A stretch of DNA of 64,000 nt from Nonomuraea typhae (GCF_009760925.1 NZ_VRLV01000022.1:62001-126000); one strand, 5' to 3'. Positions 34,523 through 44,503 are shown, counted from the stretch's first letter. Numbers and translations: made by a program. The notes: a model not told the origin generated them from the letters alone.

Positions 34523-36067
34523 TCACATCCTGTTCCTGACGTCTTCCGTCGGAGACCTCTGAAGCATAGGGGACGATTGCCCTTCATGCCAAAGCGGTGG
34601 ACCGGCGGCCGGCGTCACTGTGCCTGTGACCGGTCCCGCTGGCGACGGGGCGTTCGTTGGCTCTGGAGAAATCATACGTCCAGGGTTCTCCTCCACGTGA
34701 CGCTGGATGTACACAGACTGCTCACCGAGGCCCCCCAGAGTCACATCGTCCCAGGCCTGAAGGCGTTTGCTGGTCTTGTCGAAATACAGAACCGATGCCT
34801 GGACCGGGGTCGGCTCGGGGTGTTCCAGAGCCCTCAGGCCGGCTCCCCCGGTCGAGCCCTGGACGAGGATCCGGCTGCCGGTGGGCAGGACGCTGGTCGA
34901 GCGCTCGTGGGAGTGGCCGGCCAGGATCATGGGCGTGGCCCCGGAGAAGCCGCGGGCGATGGTCGGGTCGTGGACGGCGACGAGGTCGGGCGGGGCGGCC
35001 TGCCGTACCGCGTGAGAGCGGCCGAACTCGTGCAGGCGGGCGGGGTCGGAGTCGGCGGGGACGGACTTGTCCGGGGTGAAGCGGGGGTCGCCGAGGCCGT
35101 AGATGCGCAGGCCGTTCACCTCGGCGCCGGCGTCGTCCAGGACTATGGCGTTCTTGTTGCGGGCGACGGCTTTCTCCGTGATGTCCGAGTCGTGGTTGCC
35201 GCGCACGAAGACGTACGGCACGCCGAGCTTGCCGATCTCCTCCACGAACTTGTTCTCGGGTTTGCTCCCATGGTCGGAGATGTCACCGGTGTCCACGATG
35301 AAGTCGACCTTGAACTGGTCGGTCATGGAGCGGATGACGTTCCAGGCGATGGGGTTGAGGTGGATGTCGGAGACGTGCAGGACGCGGATCGAGCCCGGAT
35401 CGGCGTCGTAAACGGGCAGGTCGCGCACGGTGTCGTAGAGCTTGGAGACGTTCGTGACGAGTTTGGTGAGCTGGGCCCGGTACGACTCGAACTTGGTCAC
35501 GATCTCCCCCGCGCTGCCCACCAGGGACGGCGCGGCCGCGACGAGGCCGGAGTAGCGCGGCTCCAGGACCGAGTCGGGCTTGAACGTGGCGGCGGCCAGT
35601 ATCCCGGTGCCCGCCAGCGCCACAGAGGCGGCCAGAAGGCCCATCAGGCCCACTTTGGGGCGTTTGAAGACCAGCATGGTGACCACGAGCGCCCCGGCGC
35701 CCGCGCTCAGCAAGGAGCGGACGAGCAGCATGGCGAGGCCGTCGCGCAGGTCGCGCTCGAGGATGGCGGGCAGCCGGTCGGCCAGCCGCGGGTCCTCGAT
35801 GAGCGCTTTGGCCTGTTCCTGGTCGATGTTCTCGAGCGAGATGCGCAGGCGCAGCGGGGCGTCGTGCGTGCGGAAGGTGAGCGTGCCCAGCGGACTGGCG
35901 TCGACGATCGTCTCGCCCTTCCAGGCGGGCCTCAGGGACATCCCCGTCTCGACCGGGCCGATCTTCGCGGCCACCGTACCGCTCAGGAAAATACCCAGCC
36001 ACGCCCCTACCGCCGCGACGAACACGACCGCGGCGGACACTACCCATCTGGACTTCAGGTACTTCAT
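34523..36067 (-). CDS. membrane-anchored metallophosphoesterase (calcineurin-like)
   Basis: A 514-residue protein with an N-terminal helix (VVSAAVVFVAAVGAWLGIFL), a ~90-residue outer domain, two further helices (SLLSAGAGALVVTMLVF and LMGLLAASVALAGTGILAAA) and a catalytic phosphoesterase domain. Metal ligands: RVLHVSDIHLNP, DFIVDTGDISDHG, FVRGNHDSD, LAGHSHERST. A proline-rich tail ends the protein. It is encoded after the tRNA-Glu region on the same strand. Substrate unknown. Confidence 0.93.
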   Translation of the reverse strand: MKYLKSRWVVSAAVVFVAAVGAWLGIFLSGTVAAKIGPVETGMSLRPAWKGETIVDASPLGTLTFRTHDAPLRLRISLENIDQEQAKALIEDPRLADRLPAILERDLRDGLAMLLVRSLLSAGAGALVVTMLVFKRPKVGLMGLLAASVALAGTGILAAATFKPDSVLEPRYSGLVAAAPSLVGSAGEIVTKFESYRAQLTKLVTNVSKLYDTVRDLPVYDADPGSIRVLHVSDIHLNPIAWNVIRSMTDQFKVDFIVDTGDISDHGSKPENKFVEEIGKLGVPYVFVRGNHDSDITEKAVARNKNAIVLDDAGAEVNGLRIYGLGDPRFTPDKSVPADSDPARLHEFGRSHAVRQAAPPDLVAVHDPTIARGFSGATPMILAGHSHERSTSVLPTGSRILVQGSTGGAGLRALEHPEPTPVQASVLYFDKTSKRLQAWDDVTLGGLGEQSVYIQRHVEENPGRMISPEPTNAPSPAGPVTGTVTPAAGPPLWHEGQSSPMLQRSPTEDVRNRM

Positions 36068-36100
36068 ACGCTTTCTTGCTTACCCGACGAGCAGGGCAGA

Positions 36101-36451
36101 ATGGCAACTGTGATCGAGGTTCCCCGGGAGAAGTTCGAGGAACTCGTGTCCGAGGCTTTGGACATGATTCCGCCAGATCTGACCCGGCTCATGGACAACG
36201 TTGTCGTCGTGGTCGTCGACGACCCGCCAGAGCCGAACCTTCTCGGCCTGTACACCGGCGTCCCCCTCACCGAGCGCGGCGGCTGGTACTCAGCTGTCTT
36301 GCCCGATCGGATCGAGATCTACCGCAATCCGATCTGTCAGATCTGTGAGACCGAGGATGACGTGGTGGAAGAAGTCCAGATCACGGTCGTGCACGAGATC
36401 GCCCATCATTTCGGCATTGATGACGCCAGACTCCACGAGCTTGGCTGGTAA
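36101..36451 (+). CDS. small zincin-type metallopeptidase family protein
   Basis: A 116-residue protein with the zinc motif VVHEIAHHFGID (HExxH, then His/Asp at a short distance) near the C-terminus. The family (DUF1025-like, minimal zincins) is typical of actinomycetes: LLGLYTGVPLTERGG and IEIYRNPICQICETED are its signatures. ATG 36101 gives the standard length. Divergent from the phosphoesterase gene by 33 bp. Confidence 0.93.
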   Translation: MATVIEVPREKFEELVSEALDMIPPDLTRLMDNVVVVVVDDPPEPNLLGLYTGVPLTERGGWYSAVLPDRIEIYRNPICQICETEDDVVEEVQITVVHEIAHHFGIDDARLHELGW

Positions 36452-36576
36452 GCCGACATATCAGTGCACGCGATTACAGTTTGCAAGCGCTTGGAAGCTT
36501 TCGGTTGCGGCGTGCCAGGTGATCGGGCACCTTAGGTGACATACCGAACACACTGAGTCAGGCACAGCGGAGTCCG

Positions 36577-37854
36577 ATGGGGGCAAGGCTTCCGGGGCGG
36601 CATCGGCGTGCCGCAGAGCGACAGGCCACGTACGGCGAGGTCATCGCCATACGCGAGTTCCGCGCGCTCTGGTACGCCCAGGGCCTGTCCCTGCTCGGCG
36701 ACCAGCTGGCCCAGGTGGCGCTGGCCGTACTCGTGTACGACCGGACGAAGTCCGCGCTGGCCACCGCCGCCGTCTACGCGCTCACGTACCTTCCCTCGAT
36801 CCTCGGCGGCCCCCTCCTCGCCGGCCTGGCCGACCGTTTCGCCCGCCGCGGCGTCATGATGACCTGCGACATCTTGCGCGCGATGCTGGTCGCCGGAATG
36901 GCCGTGCCCGGCATGCCGTTCCCGGTGCTCTGTGTCCTGGTCTTCTTCGTGGTCCTGCTCAGCGCCCCGTTCTCCGCCGCCCGCGCCGCCCTGCTCCCCG
37001 AGATCCTGGTCGGCGACCGCTACGTAGCCGGCTCCGCGCTCCAGAACATGACCAACCAGGCCGTCCAAATGCTCGGCTTCGCCGCGGGTGGCGCGCTGAT
37101 CGCGACGCTCGGGCCGTACCGCGCCCTCGCCCTCGACGCCGCCACCTTCCTGGCCTCCGCGCTGATCCTCGTCTCAGGGGTACGGCGCCGCCCGTCCGCC
37201 ACCCGCGAGGGGGCGAAACCCTCCATGTGGACCATGACACGTGCCGGAGCCGCCCTGGTCTTCGGTGACCGAAAGCTCCGGACGCTGGTGTTGTTCGCCT
37301 GGCTCTGTGGCTTTTACGTGCTTCCTGAGGGCATCGCCGTACCTTATGCGGCCACTCTGCACTCCGACCTCCCCGTGGCGGTCGTCACCGGCCTGCTGAT
37401 GGCGGCCATGCCGACGGGCACCGTGGTGGGGGCGTTCTTCTTCAGCAGGTTCATCACCCCGACCGGCCGTCTGCGCGTGATGGGGTGGATGGCCATGTTG
37501 AGCTGCGCTCCGCTTATTCTGTCGGCCATGCGGCCGCCGCTGGCCATCGTCCTGGGATTGTGGATTCTGTCGGGAATCGGCGGTGCCTACCAGCTCGCGG
37601 CCAACGCCGCTTTCGTCCAGTGTGTCCCCGCGGAACGCCGGGGCCAGGCTTTCGGCCTGGTGCAGTCGGGCCTGATGGCCGTACAGGGCATCGGCATCCT
37701 GATCGGCGGATTCGCCGCGGAAAGACTCGGCCCGGAGCCGGTCGTCGCGCTGTCCGGCGTCATGGGAGTGACCACTGCGGCCGTGCTCGCCATGCTGTGG
37801 ACCGAGTCCCGCGGTGACATCGCCGCCCGGGTCCGCGCCCAGGCCACCGCCTGA
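36577..37854 (+). CDS. MFS transporter (12-TM, drug/multicopper type)
   Basis: A 425-residue MFS carrier. REFRALWYAQGLSLLGDQLAQVALAVLVYDRT is the family's first helix region; LLAGLADRFARRGVMM is motif A. Around 12 helices follow. AFVQCVPAERRGQAFGLVQSGLMAVQGIG is the usual later motif. No regulator is adjacent; substrate unknown. Confidence 0.92.
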   Translation: MGARLPGRHRRAAERQATYGEVIAIREFRALWYAQGLSLLGDQLAQVALAVLVYDRTKSALATAAVYALTYLPSILGGPLLAGLADRFARRGVMMTCDILRAMLVAGMAVPGMPFPVLCVLVFFVVLLSAPFSAARAALLPEILVGDRYVAGSALQNMTNQAVQMLGFAAGGALIATLGPYRALALDAATFLASALILVSGVRRRPSATREGAKPSMWTMTRAGAALVFGDRKLRTLVLFAWLCGFYVLPEGIAVPYAATLHSDLPVAVVTGLLMAAMPTGTVVGAFFFSRFITPTGRLRVMGWMAMLSCAPLILSAMRPPLAIVLGLWILSGIGGAYQLAANAAFVQCVPAERRGQAFGLVQSGLMAVQGIGILIGGFAAERLGPEPVVALSGVMGVTTAAVLAMLWTESRGDIAARVRAQATA

Positions 37855-38124
37855 TCACTGCTGCCAGACGTCGTCGTTCTTCTTCGCCTGCTGCTTGCCG
37901 ATCAGGTCCTGGACGATCGACTCGTTGCGCCCGTCCTCCGGAATGAGCAGCCAGCCGATCGCGTACAGGCCCACGCCCATACCCCCGAACAGGGTCGCGA
38001 TCGCGAGGCCGATCCTGATGATGTTCGCGTCGATCCCGACGTACTCCCCGATACCGGAGCACACGCCTCCGACGATCCTGCCCTTGCGGGTCCGGCGCAG
38101 CTGCTTGACATTCGATTCGCTCAT
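37855..38124 (-). CDS. PspC-domain membrane protein
   Basis: An 89-residue protein: KGRIVGGVCSGIGEYVGIDANIIRIGLAIATLFGGMGVGLYAIGWLLIPED-type PspC domain (residues ~12-62) with one or two helices, then a soluble tail. PspC proteins sense or respond to envelope stress. Convergent with the MFS gene, with abutting stops. Confidence 0.93.
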   Translation of the reverse strand: MSESNVKQLRRTRKGRIVGGVCSGIGEYVGIDANIIRIGLAIATLFGGMGVGLYAIGWLLIPEDGRNESIVQDLIGKQQAKKNDDVWQQ

Positions 38125-38213
38125 GCCTCAAGACTGCCCCCCGACCCCGCGTTCGCACATCGGGATTCGCCCTGGTACAACCCTGGTAGCCCCCTAAGGA
38201 GGAGTGGACCGTC

Positions 38214-39368
38214 ATGGAAGACCTGCTGCGCATAGACGACCGGCTCAACCCTGACCAGCGCCTGATCCGCGACACCGTGAAAAGTTTCGTGGCCGACCGC
38301 ATCCTCCCCAACGTGGGCGACTGGTTCGAGCAGGGCACATTCCCCTCCCGCGAACTGGCCCCGGTCCTGGGCGAACTGGGCCTCCTCGGCATGCACCTGG
38401 AGGGCTACGGCTGCGCCGGCACCGACGCGACCTCGTACGGCGTGGCCTGCCGTGAGCTGGAGGCCGGCGATTCCGGTCTGCGATCCTTCGTCTCCGTCCA
38501 GGGCTCGCTGGCGATGTTCCCCATCTGGAAGTACGGCTCGGCCGAGCAGAAGGAGGAGTGGCTCCCCCGCATGGCCGCCGGCCAGGCGATCGGCTGCTTC
38601 GGCCTCACCGAGCCCGACCACGGCTCCGACCCGTCCGGCATGCGCACGTACGCCAAGCGGGACGGCTCCGACTGGATCCTCAACGGCTCCAAGATGTGGA
38701 TCACCAACGGCTCCGTGGCGGACGTGGCCGTTGTCTGGGCCCAGACCGACGAAGGCATCCGAGGCTTCGTGGTCCCGACCGACACCCCCGGCTTCTCCGC
38801 CCCCGAGATCCACAAGAAGCTCTCCCTGAGGGCATCGATCACCTCATCCCTGTACTTCGACGACGTCCGCCTCCCCGCCTCCGCCGTCCTCCCCGAAGTG
38901 TCGGGCTTGAAGGGCCCCCTGTCCTGCCTGTCGGAGGCCCGTTTCGGCATCCTGTGGGGGGTCGTGGGCGCCGCCCGCGCCTGCCTGGAGTCGGCCGTGG
39001 AGTACTCCAAGACCCGCGTGCAGTTCGACAAGCCGATCGGGGCGTTCCAGCTGACGCAGGAGAAGCTGGCATGGATGTACGTCGGCGTGGGCCAGGCATC
39101 CCTGACCGCCTTCCACCTGGGCGCCCTGAAGGACGCCGGCCAACTGCAGCCCCGGCAGGTCAGCTTCGGCAAACTGGCCAACGTCCGCGCCGCCCTGGAC
39201 ATCGCCCGCCAGGCCCGCTCCATCCTCGGCGGGAATGGGATCACCCTGGAGTACCCGGTCATCCGCCACATGAACAACCTGGAGAGCGTCCTCACCTACG
39301 AAGGCACCCAGGAAATCCACACGCTGGTCCTCGGCGAAGCCCTGACCGGCCTGGCCGCCTACCGCTGA
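38214..39368 (+). CDS. acyl-CoA dehydrogenase, glutaryl-CoA dehydrogenase-like
   Basis: A 384-residue FAD enzyme oxidising an acyl-CoA at the alpha-beta position. Flavin contacts CFGLTEPDHGSDPSGM and WILNGSKMWITNGSVAD; catalytic Glu in SVLTYEGTQEIHTLVLG; RVQFDKPIGAFQLTQEKLA is the substrate/dimer region. FGILWGVVGAARACLE and GNGITLEYPVIRHMNNLE resemble glutaryl-CoA dehydrogenase more than medium-chain forms, so decarboxylating activity on glutaryl-CoA is plausible. AGGAGG precedes ATG 38214. Confidence 0.93.
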   Translation: MEDLLRIDDRLNPDQRLIRDTVKSFVADRILPNVGDWFEQGTFPSRELAPVLGELGLLGMHLEGYGCAGTDATSYGVACRELEAGDSGLRSFVSVQGSLAMFPIWKYGSAEQKEEWLPRMAAGQAIGCFGLTEPDHGSDPSGMRTYAKRDGSDWILNGSKMWITNGSVADVAVVWAQTDEGIRGFVVPTDTPGFSAPEIHKKLSLRASITSSLYFDDVRLPASAVLPEVSGLKGPLSCLSEARFGILWGVVGAARACLESAVEYSKTRVQFDKPIGAFQLTQEKLAWMYVGVGQASLTAFHLGALKDAGQLQPRQVSFGKLANVRAALDIARQARSILGGNGITLEYPVIRHMNNLESVLTYEGTQEIHTLVLGEALTGLAAYR

Positions 39369-39487
39369 CCCCTTTTGACGCCGCCGGGGCACTTGTTGCC
39401 CCGGAGGGGCTTGGGGGTGCGTTATCGTGGCCTGCGGTAAGCCCGTCGCGTACCGACGGGTAACCTCTGTACCCTGCATGTTGCGAG

Positions 39488-39560
39488 GGGCGTTAGCTCA
39501 ATTGGCAGAGCTGCGGACTTTTAATCCGTAGGTTCCGGGTTCGAGCCCCGGGCGCCCTAC
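39488..39560 (+). tRNA. tRNA-Lys (TTT)
   Basis: Acceptor gggcgtt/ggcgccc with two G-T pairs, D-arm gctcaattggcagagc, anticodon loop ctTTTaa within gcgga/tccgt, T-arm ccgggttcgagccccgg. It lies 110 bp from an integrase gene whose 3' end faces it, so its 3' half is the likely attB. Confidence 0.92.
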
Positions 39561-39583
39561 CACTCTGACCTGCGGATTTGCTG

Positions 39584-39609
39584 ACCTCTTGATCAAAGAA
39601 TCAAGAGGT
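39584..39609. terminator. hairpin after tRNA-Lys
   Basis: acctcttgat (39584-39593) and atcaagaggt (39600-39609), 10-bp stem, 6-nt loop. Serves tRNA-Lys or the convergent integrase gene. Confidence 0.7.
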
Positions 39610-39641
39610 GGGTCATACCTGGGTCACGCCTGGGACAAACC
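39609..39641. repeat. three tandem 11-bp repeats beside the integrase gene
   Basis: tgggtcatacc, tgggtcacgcc and tgggacaaacc run back to back. The 11-bp period equals that of the gtgctgac repeats in the lpdA element. Candidate arm-type integrase sites. Confidence 0.6.
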
Positions 39642-39669
39642 GACACCACGGACCATTTCGGCAAAGCGC

Positions 39670-40962
39670 CTATCGGGGCGGTCGGGTTGTTCGGCGACGT
39701 CGGAGTCGAATCGTCCGCTTCCGTAGTCTGTGACCTGCCCTTCGCGCTGTGCTCATCACCAGGCGTGCCGTCGCCTCGGCCGCCTCGTGATGAAGTTCGG
39801 GCAGCACCGAGGTGTAGGTGTCGGAGGTCAGCACGATGCTGGCGTGCCCGAGCTGACCCTGGACCGTACACGGGTCAACATGCGCCGCCAACGCGGTGGA
39901 GGCGGCGCCGTGCCGCAGGTCATGCAGCCGTACCGGAGGCAGCCCACTGGCCGCCACCAGATAGCGGAACCGATATGTCAGGTAGTCCGGTCGTATCGGC
40001 TGACCGTCCTCACGGGTGAACACCCAGCCAGCGACATCCAGCCCCTTCTGGTGCTGGCGTTGCTGATGGCGACGTAGAAGGCGGGTCGTCTCGGTGTCCA
40101 AGGCGATTGTGCGCTGACTCGCCTCGCTCTTGGGCGGGACGACTTGCAGCCGGCCATTGACGTGGATGAGCTGCTGGACGACCGTAAGTTCGCGGGTCTC
40201 CAGGCCGATGTCCACCCACCGCAGGCCGACGAGCTCGCCGCGACGCAAGCCGCGCAACGCGGCCAGCCACCACAGCGTATGCAACGCGTCCTCGCGGACG
40301 TAGTCCAAGAACGCCGTCAGGTGCTCCGTCGTCCACACCGCCACCGCCGGACGCTGTCCCGTGGCCTGCCACACCGCTACGCGACTTCGAGTCCAAACCT
40401 GGGCGTGAGGCCGCCGGGTACGCGGCAGCCCCAACCGGCGTGCCGGGTTCGTGTCAATGAGACCTTCGCGGATCGCCTCGTTGAGTGCCACCCGCAAGGT
40501 GGCGTGGACCCTCTGCACAGTGGACGGCGACAGCGCCTTGCCGTACCGATTTCGCCGCTGAGTTAGGCCGGCGAAGAAGCGGCGGAGATCGACTGGCCCG
40601 AGTTCCGCAATCGGGATCCGGCCCAAGCCAGGGACCAGGTGGATTCGCACATGATCGGCATAGCCTTGCCTAGTACGCTCGCGGACGAACTGGAGGGTAG
40701 CCAGCCAGTGGCGCAACCACTGCGCCACGGTGCACGCTGCGCTCACCCCACCTGGGTCATCAGCGGCGGCGAGTTCGCGGGCAGCGCGCATGGCGTGCTC
40801 TGCAGTACGAAAGCCGCCCCGCCGCACCCGCTCCCTACGTCCGCTCGGGCCCAGCACCTGGATCGCGAAGTACCACGAACCGTGACCTTCGTCAGCCAGA
40901 TCCGGGCAGGCCCTGTCATGATCTGAGCACCCGCACCGCTTGTACACCACCGGCTCGCCCAT
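39670..40962 (-). CDS. tyrosine recombinase (integrase) of the tRNA-Lys element
   Basis: A 430-residue phage-type integrase. N-terminal KRCGCSDHDRACPDL zinc-like lead and a core-binding domain (TVAQWLRHWLATLQFVRERTRQGY). Catalytic residues: Arg in ALRGLRRGELVGLRW, HDLRHGAAS, QLGHASIVLTSDTY with the nucleophile Tyr in SDTYTSV. The C-terminus is a highly basic tail (RLRKRTIRLRRRR). ATG 40962 with GGAGAGGGG upstream. The 3' end points at tRNA-Lys, the usual geometry for tRNA-targeting elements. Confidence 0.94.
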   Translation of the reverse strand: MGEPVVYKRCGCSDHDRACPDLADEGHGSWYFAIQVLGPSGRRERVRRGGFRTAEHAMRAARELAAADDPGGVSAACTVAQWLRHWLATLQFVRERTRQGYADHVRIHLVPGLGRIPIAELGPVDLRRFFAGLTQRRNRYGKALSPSTVQRVHATLRVALNEAIREGLIDTNPARRLGLPRTRRPHAQVWTRSRVAVWQATGQRPAVAVWTTEHLTAFLDYVREDALHTLWWLAALRGLRRGELVGLRWVDIGLETRELTVVQQLIHVNGRLQVVPPKSEASQRTIALDTETTRLLRRHQQRQHQKGLDVAGWVFTREDGQPIRPDYLTYRFRYLVAASGLPPVRLHDLRHGAASTALAAHVDPCTVQGQLGHASIVLTSDTYTSVLPELHHEAAEATARLVMSTARRAGHRLRKRTIRLRRRRTTRPPR

Positions 40963-41164
40963 CTTGCTCCCCTCTCCTCCACTAGCAAGACGGGCAAATC
41001 AGGAAGACGTGACGTCGTTCGAGCGATGTTCGTACAACGCCGGGCTCGTCCCGCAGCATCACCGTCCGTATCACCCGCCCCAGCGGGCCTCGTCTCTGTG
41101 GGATCGAGACTGAACAGGTCTGGTACGCAGACAGAGACTCATATCTCGGACCCGCTGATTAAGG

Positions 41165-44100
41165 TCAGCTGTCAGGAAGAGGCTCGGCACTCGTCTGCGT
41201 TGACTTCGGCGGCCTCGTCGCTGATTCTGGAACCGGGAGCACGCCAGTTGCGGCGAGGTCAGCCTGGCCTACCAGCGGCCCCGAGCACACGTCGGCCAGC
41301 ACCTGGTCCTGCTCGGGGTGCATCAGGACACATCCGGTCAAGACGGAAAGCAGTGCCAGGAATTCGAGTGTCAACTCACGGTTCCACGAGTCCTGCGTGA
41401 CGTCGTCGAGGCTGGATGTCCGGCGCTTGTTTCGAGGCTGGAGGGTCCGGTCGTTCAACCACCGCCACACGATGCGCCGACCAGAAACCGTGTAGTCGAT
41501 GACCTCCTGACGTACGGGGGCGAATGTTCCGCTGCCCACTGTGAGTGTCTGCGTTCTGGGGTCGTAGTCGAGGTGCTCGTCGAGCCGCTCAGGGAGTGCC
41601 CGAACGGCGGTGAGGCACTTGACGCCGAACCGTTCGACAAGGGCACGTTCTGAGCGTCCCCGCCCTGCGGCGGGATCAACGCAGCGGCTGCCGTAGGTGT
41701 GGAGCCAGAGAATCTCGCGTCCGATCGCCACTGCCCGATCCCACAGCTTCGGATCCGCCGTGAGCGGGACGCGGACGCCCGGTTGCCGAAGATACTCCCG
41801 GAATCGGCTGGTGTATCCGGGATGCGCGGTGATCGCCGCGATATACGCCAGCACGTCGTCTGCACAGATGGGAGTGCCCAACCGGATGCGGAGGTGTTCG
41901 AGCAGGTGCCGGGTCATATTGGGGACGCTGCCCAGGCAATCGCGCCAGAGCGGACGCACACCGCCGCCGCCCCAGCCCTTGAAGTTATCCAGGTCGGGGA
42001 TGAGCCCGGAGAAAACCAAAGCCGGGCCATCAGTAATCTCGTGGGAGTCCTGCTCGGAAACGTAGATCTGGTGCTCGGATCGGACTTGCCAGAGTGGCGG
42101 ACGGGCCATGACGAGAAGCCGGTTGTCGGGGATGAGCCACTGCCGATCGAACGAGCGGTAGGCCACCTGGATCGGCTCGGGACACGGCCCTGACTCCTCT
42201 ACCAGCGAGCGTTGGACTGGTGGGAACCCAGGCAGCGGGCCGACTCGGCTGTGCAGAGTGCGATCCCGCCCCTCTCTGAAAAGTTTCCGCTGGTCCTCGG
42301 TCGAGGCAGCAAGGAGGGTCTGCCACCGGGTGCGCAGGACCTCGACGGTGGGCGCGTACACCCACGCTCGTCCTGCCGTGACGCCCCTCGACCGCCACGG
42401 CATCAGGTCACCGAGCGAGGGGAACGCCGCCCATTGCGCGTCGGGGGCCGGGAGGAAGGAGTCCTGCCACCCGCTACCGCAGGAATGCCAGCACGGTCCT
42501 GTCGTCGTCAACTGCGCCAGCGCGGCTGTCTTCTCCTCACGCGTTCCGTGTAACTCCAGATGGCGGACCACCGCAGGCTTCTCCGCGTCGGAGTCAGCCG
42601 TCCTGGCGAAGACCAGGATGCTGAGCTGGCGCCCAACATCCTGTCCGAGGACTCGGGTCGCGATCGGCGGGCGGTTCCCTTCCGGTGTGAGCTCGATGAC
42701 CCAGCCCAGGTCACACGTGCGTCGCAAATACTGGCGCAGGCCCCGGAAAGCAGCACCTCTGACCACGCTCGACGGGACGATAAACGCCACTACGCCTTCC
42801 GGCATACGATGTTCGGCCTCGAACACTTTCCAGGCCGCCCACCGCAGGAAGTACCACGGCATTCCATGCAGGTCCGATTCGTAGCGGCCGAGGCCGTCGG
42901 CTCGGAACTCGTCAAGCGAGGGGCGATCAACCCTGGCTCCGAGCCGGGGCATCCCTTTGCGAGGCCGTTCGATCCATTCGGCTCGGCCCTTGGCGTTCTC
43001 CACATGCGGCGGGTTCCCGATTACCACCATCACCGGGACTCTGCGCTTGATGTCGTTCGCCTTGTCCCGTGCCTCCTCCATCACTCGGTACGGCGCGCCC
43101 AGCGTTGGCTGCACATGGTGTGGGTCGGCTAATGCGTCGGTGAGAAATCGCAGGGCCTCAGGTGGGGTCTCCACCGCGAACCGGCTCTGGAACGATCCAT
43201 GGATCCGTAGCTCAGCCACAGCGTACGGGGCTACCTGGATCTCGAACCCGATCAGCCGGTCGGTGACCAGGTCGTTGACGTAGTCATCCCGCGACCCGTA
43301 CCCGAGCTTGTCTGCAACCCGGTCCGCGACACAGCCGATGACCTCGACCAGAAAGGTGCCGGTTCCCATCGCCGGGTCGACAACCACCACGTTGTCGTCG
43401 GCGAACCCCCACTCCTTATCAAGGTGCTCACGAAGCACCGCGTCCACGAACCGAACAAGATGGCGGGCGACGCTGACCGGGGTGTAGTAAGAGCCGGTCT
43501 CCTTGCGGAGAGTGGGGTCGTAGCTCGCGAGGAAGTGTTCGTAGAGATAGGCGTAGGCATCTGCCGGGCTGACGTCGAGCGTCTGCAGATCGGCGACGCT
43601 GACCACGCGGCGAAGGGTCTCGATGGTGTTGAGCTCATCGTCGGCCCCGCTGGTGAGCACCGCGAACGCCTGCCCCATCAGCAGGTGTCGTTTGCCCAGC
43701 TTCCGAGCGATCTCCTGATAGGACTCGCCAACCAGGTTGATACCATCCGAGCGGGCCAGCAGCAGCGCGAACGTGACGGTCTGGGCAAAGGCGTCGGCGA
43801 AGCGCTCATGGTTGAGCCCCGGGAATAGCAGTTTCCGCCAGTCGTCGGCCAGCAGCGCCAGCCTCATCTGGGAGCGCTTCTTCAACGGGTCGGTGATTGC
43901 GGCGTACACTTCGTCCTTCAACAGGCCACACAGCCCACCCAGGATCTTTACGAGAGAGCCCAGCGTCCGAGGAGACTCTGGCTCCCAGAGCATGAACCGC
44001 CGGACGATACCCATCAGGTCGACGACGGCCGACGCCGCCGGACGCCGCAACTCCGCGACGGTATTCGCCAGCCTGACAATCGGCGAGATCCGTTCGCCGA

Positions 44101-44503
44101 ACGAGTACTGCGCCCAGGTGACCCCGTCCGAGTAGACCACATTGGGAAGGGCGGAGAGCTTGCCCCACTGCTCCAAATCCCGCTTGTCGGGGCGCCACTC
44201 GGGCGCTCCTGGCACTCCCTTGCCCGGTCTCTTCAACTCGACGTAGCCGACGCGGACCTGTCCAATGTTCACCGCATAGTCCGGCCGCGCCCGCAGATGC
44301 TTCAACCGCACCTCGCCGTAGGGGATCGCCTCGACACCGATCAACGCGCCGAGGTCGCGCAGCAGGGACTCCAACGGGCCACGGAACTGGTCCTCTTCCG
44401 CTCCACCCAGCCCTCGCTTCTCCACCACCGTGCGGCCGAACCTGGCCACGATCGCGTCCGCGGTGGTTCCGGTGTCGAGCTTGGGAACTCGGGCCACACA
44501 CAC
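41165..44503 (-). CDS. fused restriction-modification enzyme (type ISP/IIG-like)
   Basis: A 1112-residue single-polypeptide enzyme. N-terminal nuclease: RARPDYAVNIGQVRVGYVELKRPGKG fits a D...ExK site (Asp and Glu-x-Lys, residues ~74-92). A helical part leads to the gamma-class methylase: ETGSYYTPVSVARHLVRFVD, AdoMet motif VVVDPAMGTGTFLVEV (about 375), catalytic VMVVIGNPPHVENAKG (NPPH). The last ~450 residues match the type ISP C-terminal specificity region (WLIPDNRLLVMARPPLW, ALVFSGLIPD). No helicase is present, unlike LlaGI, so it may cut without translocation. It starts at GTG 44503 or the next GTG (after GGAGG). Likely cargo of the tRNA-Lys element. Confidence 0.88.
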   Translation of the reverse strand: MCVARVPKLDTGTTADAIVARFGRTVVEKRGLGGAEEDQFRGPLESLLRDLGALIGVEAIPYGEVRLKHLRARPDYAVNIGQVRVGYVELKRPGKGVPGAPEWRPDKRDLEQWGKLSALPNVVYSDGVTWAQYSFGERISPIVRLANTVAELRRPAASAVVDLMGIVRRFMLWEPESPRTLGSLVKILGGLCGLLKDEVYAAITDPLKKRSQMRLALLADDWRKLLFPGLNHERFADAFAQTVTFALLLARSDGINLVGESYQEIARKLGKRHLLMGQAFAVLTSGADDELNTIETLRRVVSVADLQTLDVSPADAYAYLYEHFLASYDPTLRKETGSYYTPVSVARHLVRFVDAVLREHLDKEWGFADDNVVVVDPAMGTGTFLVEVIGCVADRVADKLGYGSRDDYVNDLVTDRLIGFEIQVAPYAVAELRIHGSFQSRFAVETPPEALRFLTDALADPHHVQPTLGAPYRVMEEARDKANDIKRRVPVMVVIGNPPHVENAKGRAEWIERPRKGMPRLGARVDRPSLDEFRADGLGRYESDLHGMPWYFLRWAAWKVFEAEHRMPEGVVAFIVPSSVVRGAAFRGLRQYLRRTCDLGWVIELTPEGNRPPIATRVLGQDVGRQLSILVFARTADSDAEKPAVVRHLELHGTREEKTAALAQLTTTGPCWHSCGSGWQDSFLPAPDAQWAAFPSLGDLMPWRSRGVTAGRAWVYAPTVEVLRTRWQTLLAASTEDQRKLFREGRDRTLHSRVGPLPGFPPVQRSLVEESGPCPEPIQVAYRSFDRQWLIPDNRLLVMARPPLWQVRSEHQIYVSEQDSHEITDGPALVFSGLIPDLDNFKGWGGGGVRPLWRDCLGSVPNMTRHLLEHLRIRLGTPICADDVLAYIAAITAHPGYTSRFREYLRQPGVRVPLTADPKLWDRAVAIGREILWLHTYGSRCVDPAAGRGRSERALVERFGVKCLTAVRALPERLDEHLDYDPRTQTLTVGSGTFAPVRQEVIDYTVSGRRIVWRWLNDRTLQPRNKRRTSSLDDVTQDSWNRELTLEFLALLSVLTGCVLMHPEQDQVLADVCSGPLVGQADLAATGVLPVPESATRPPKSTQTSAEPLPDS

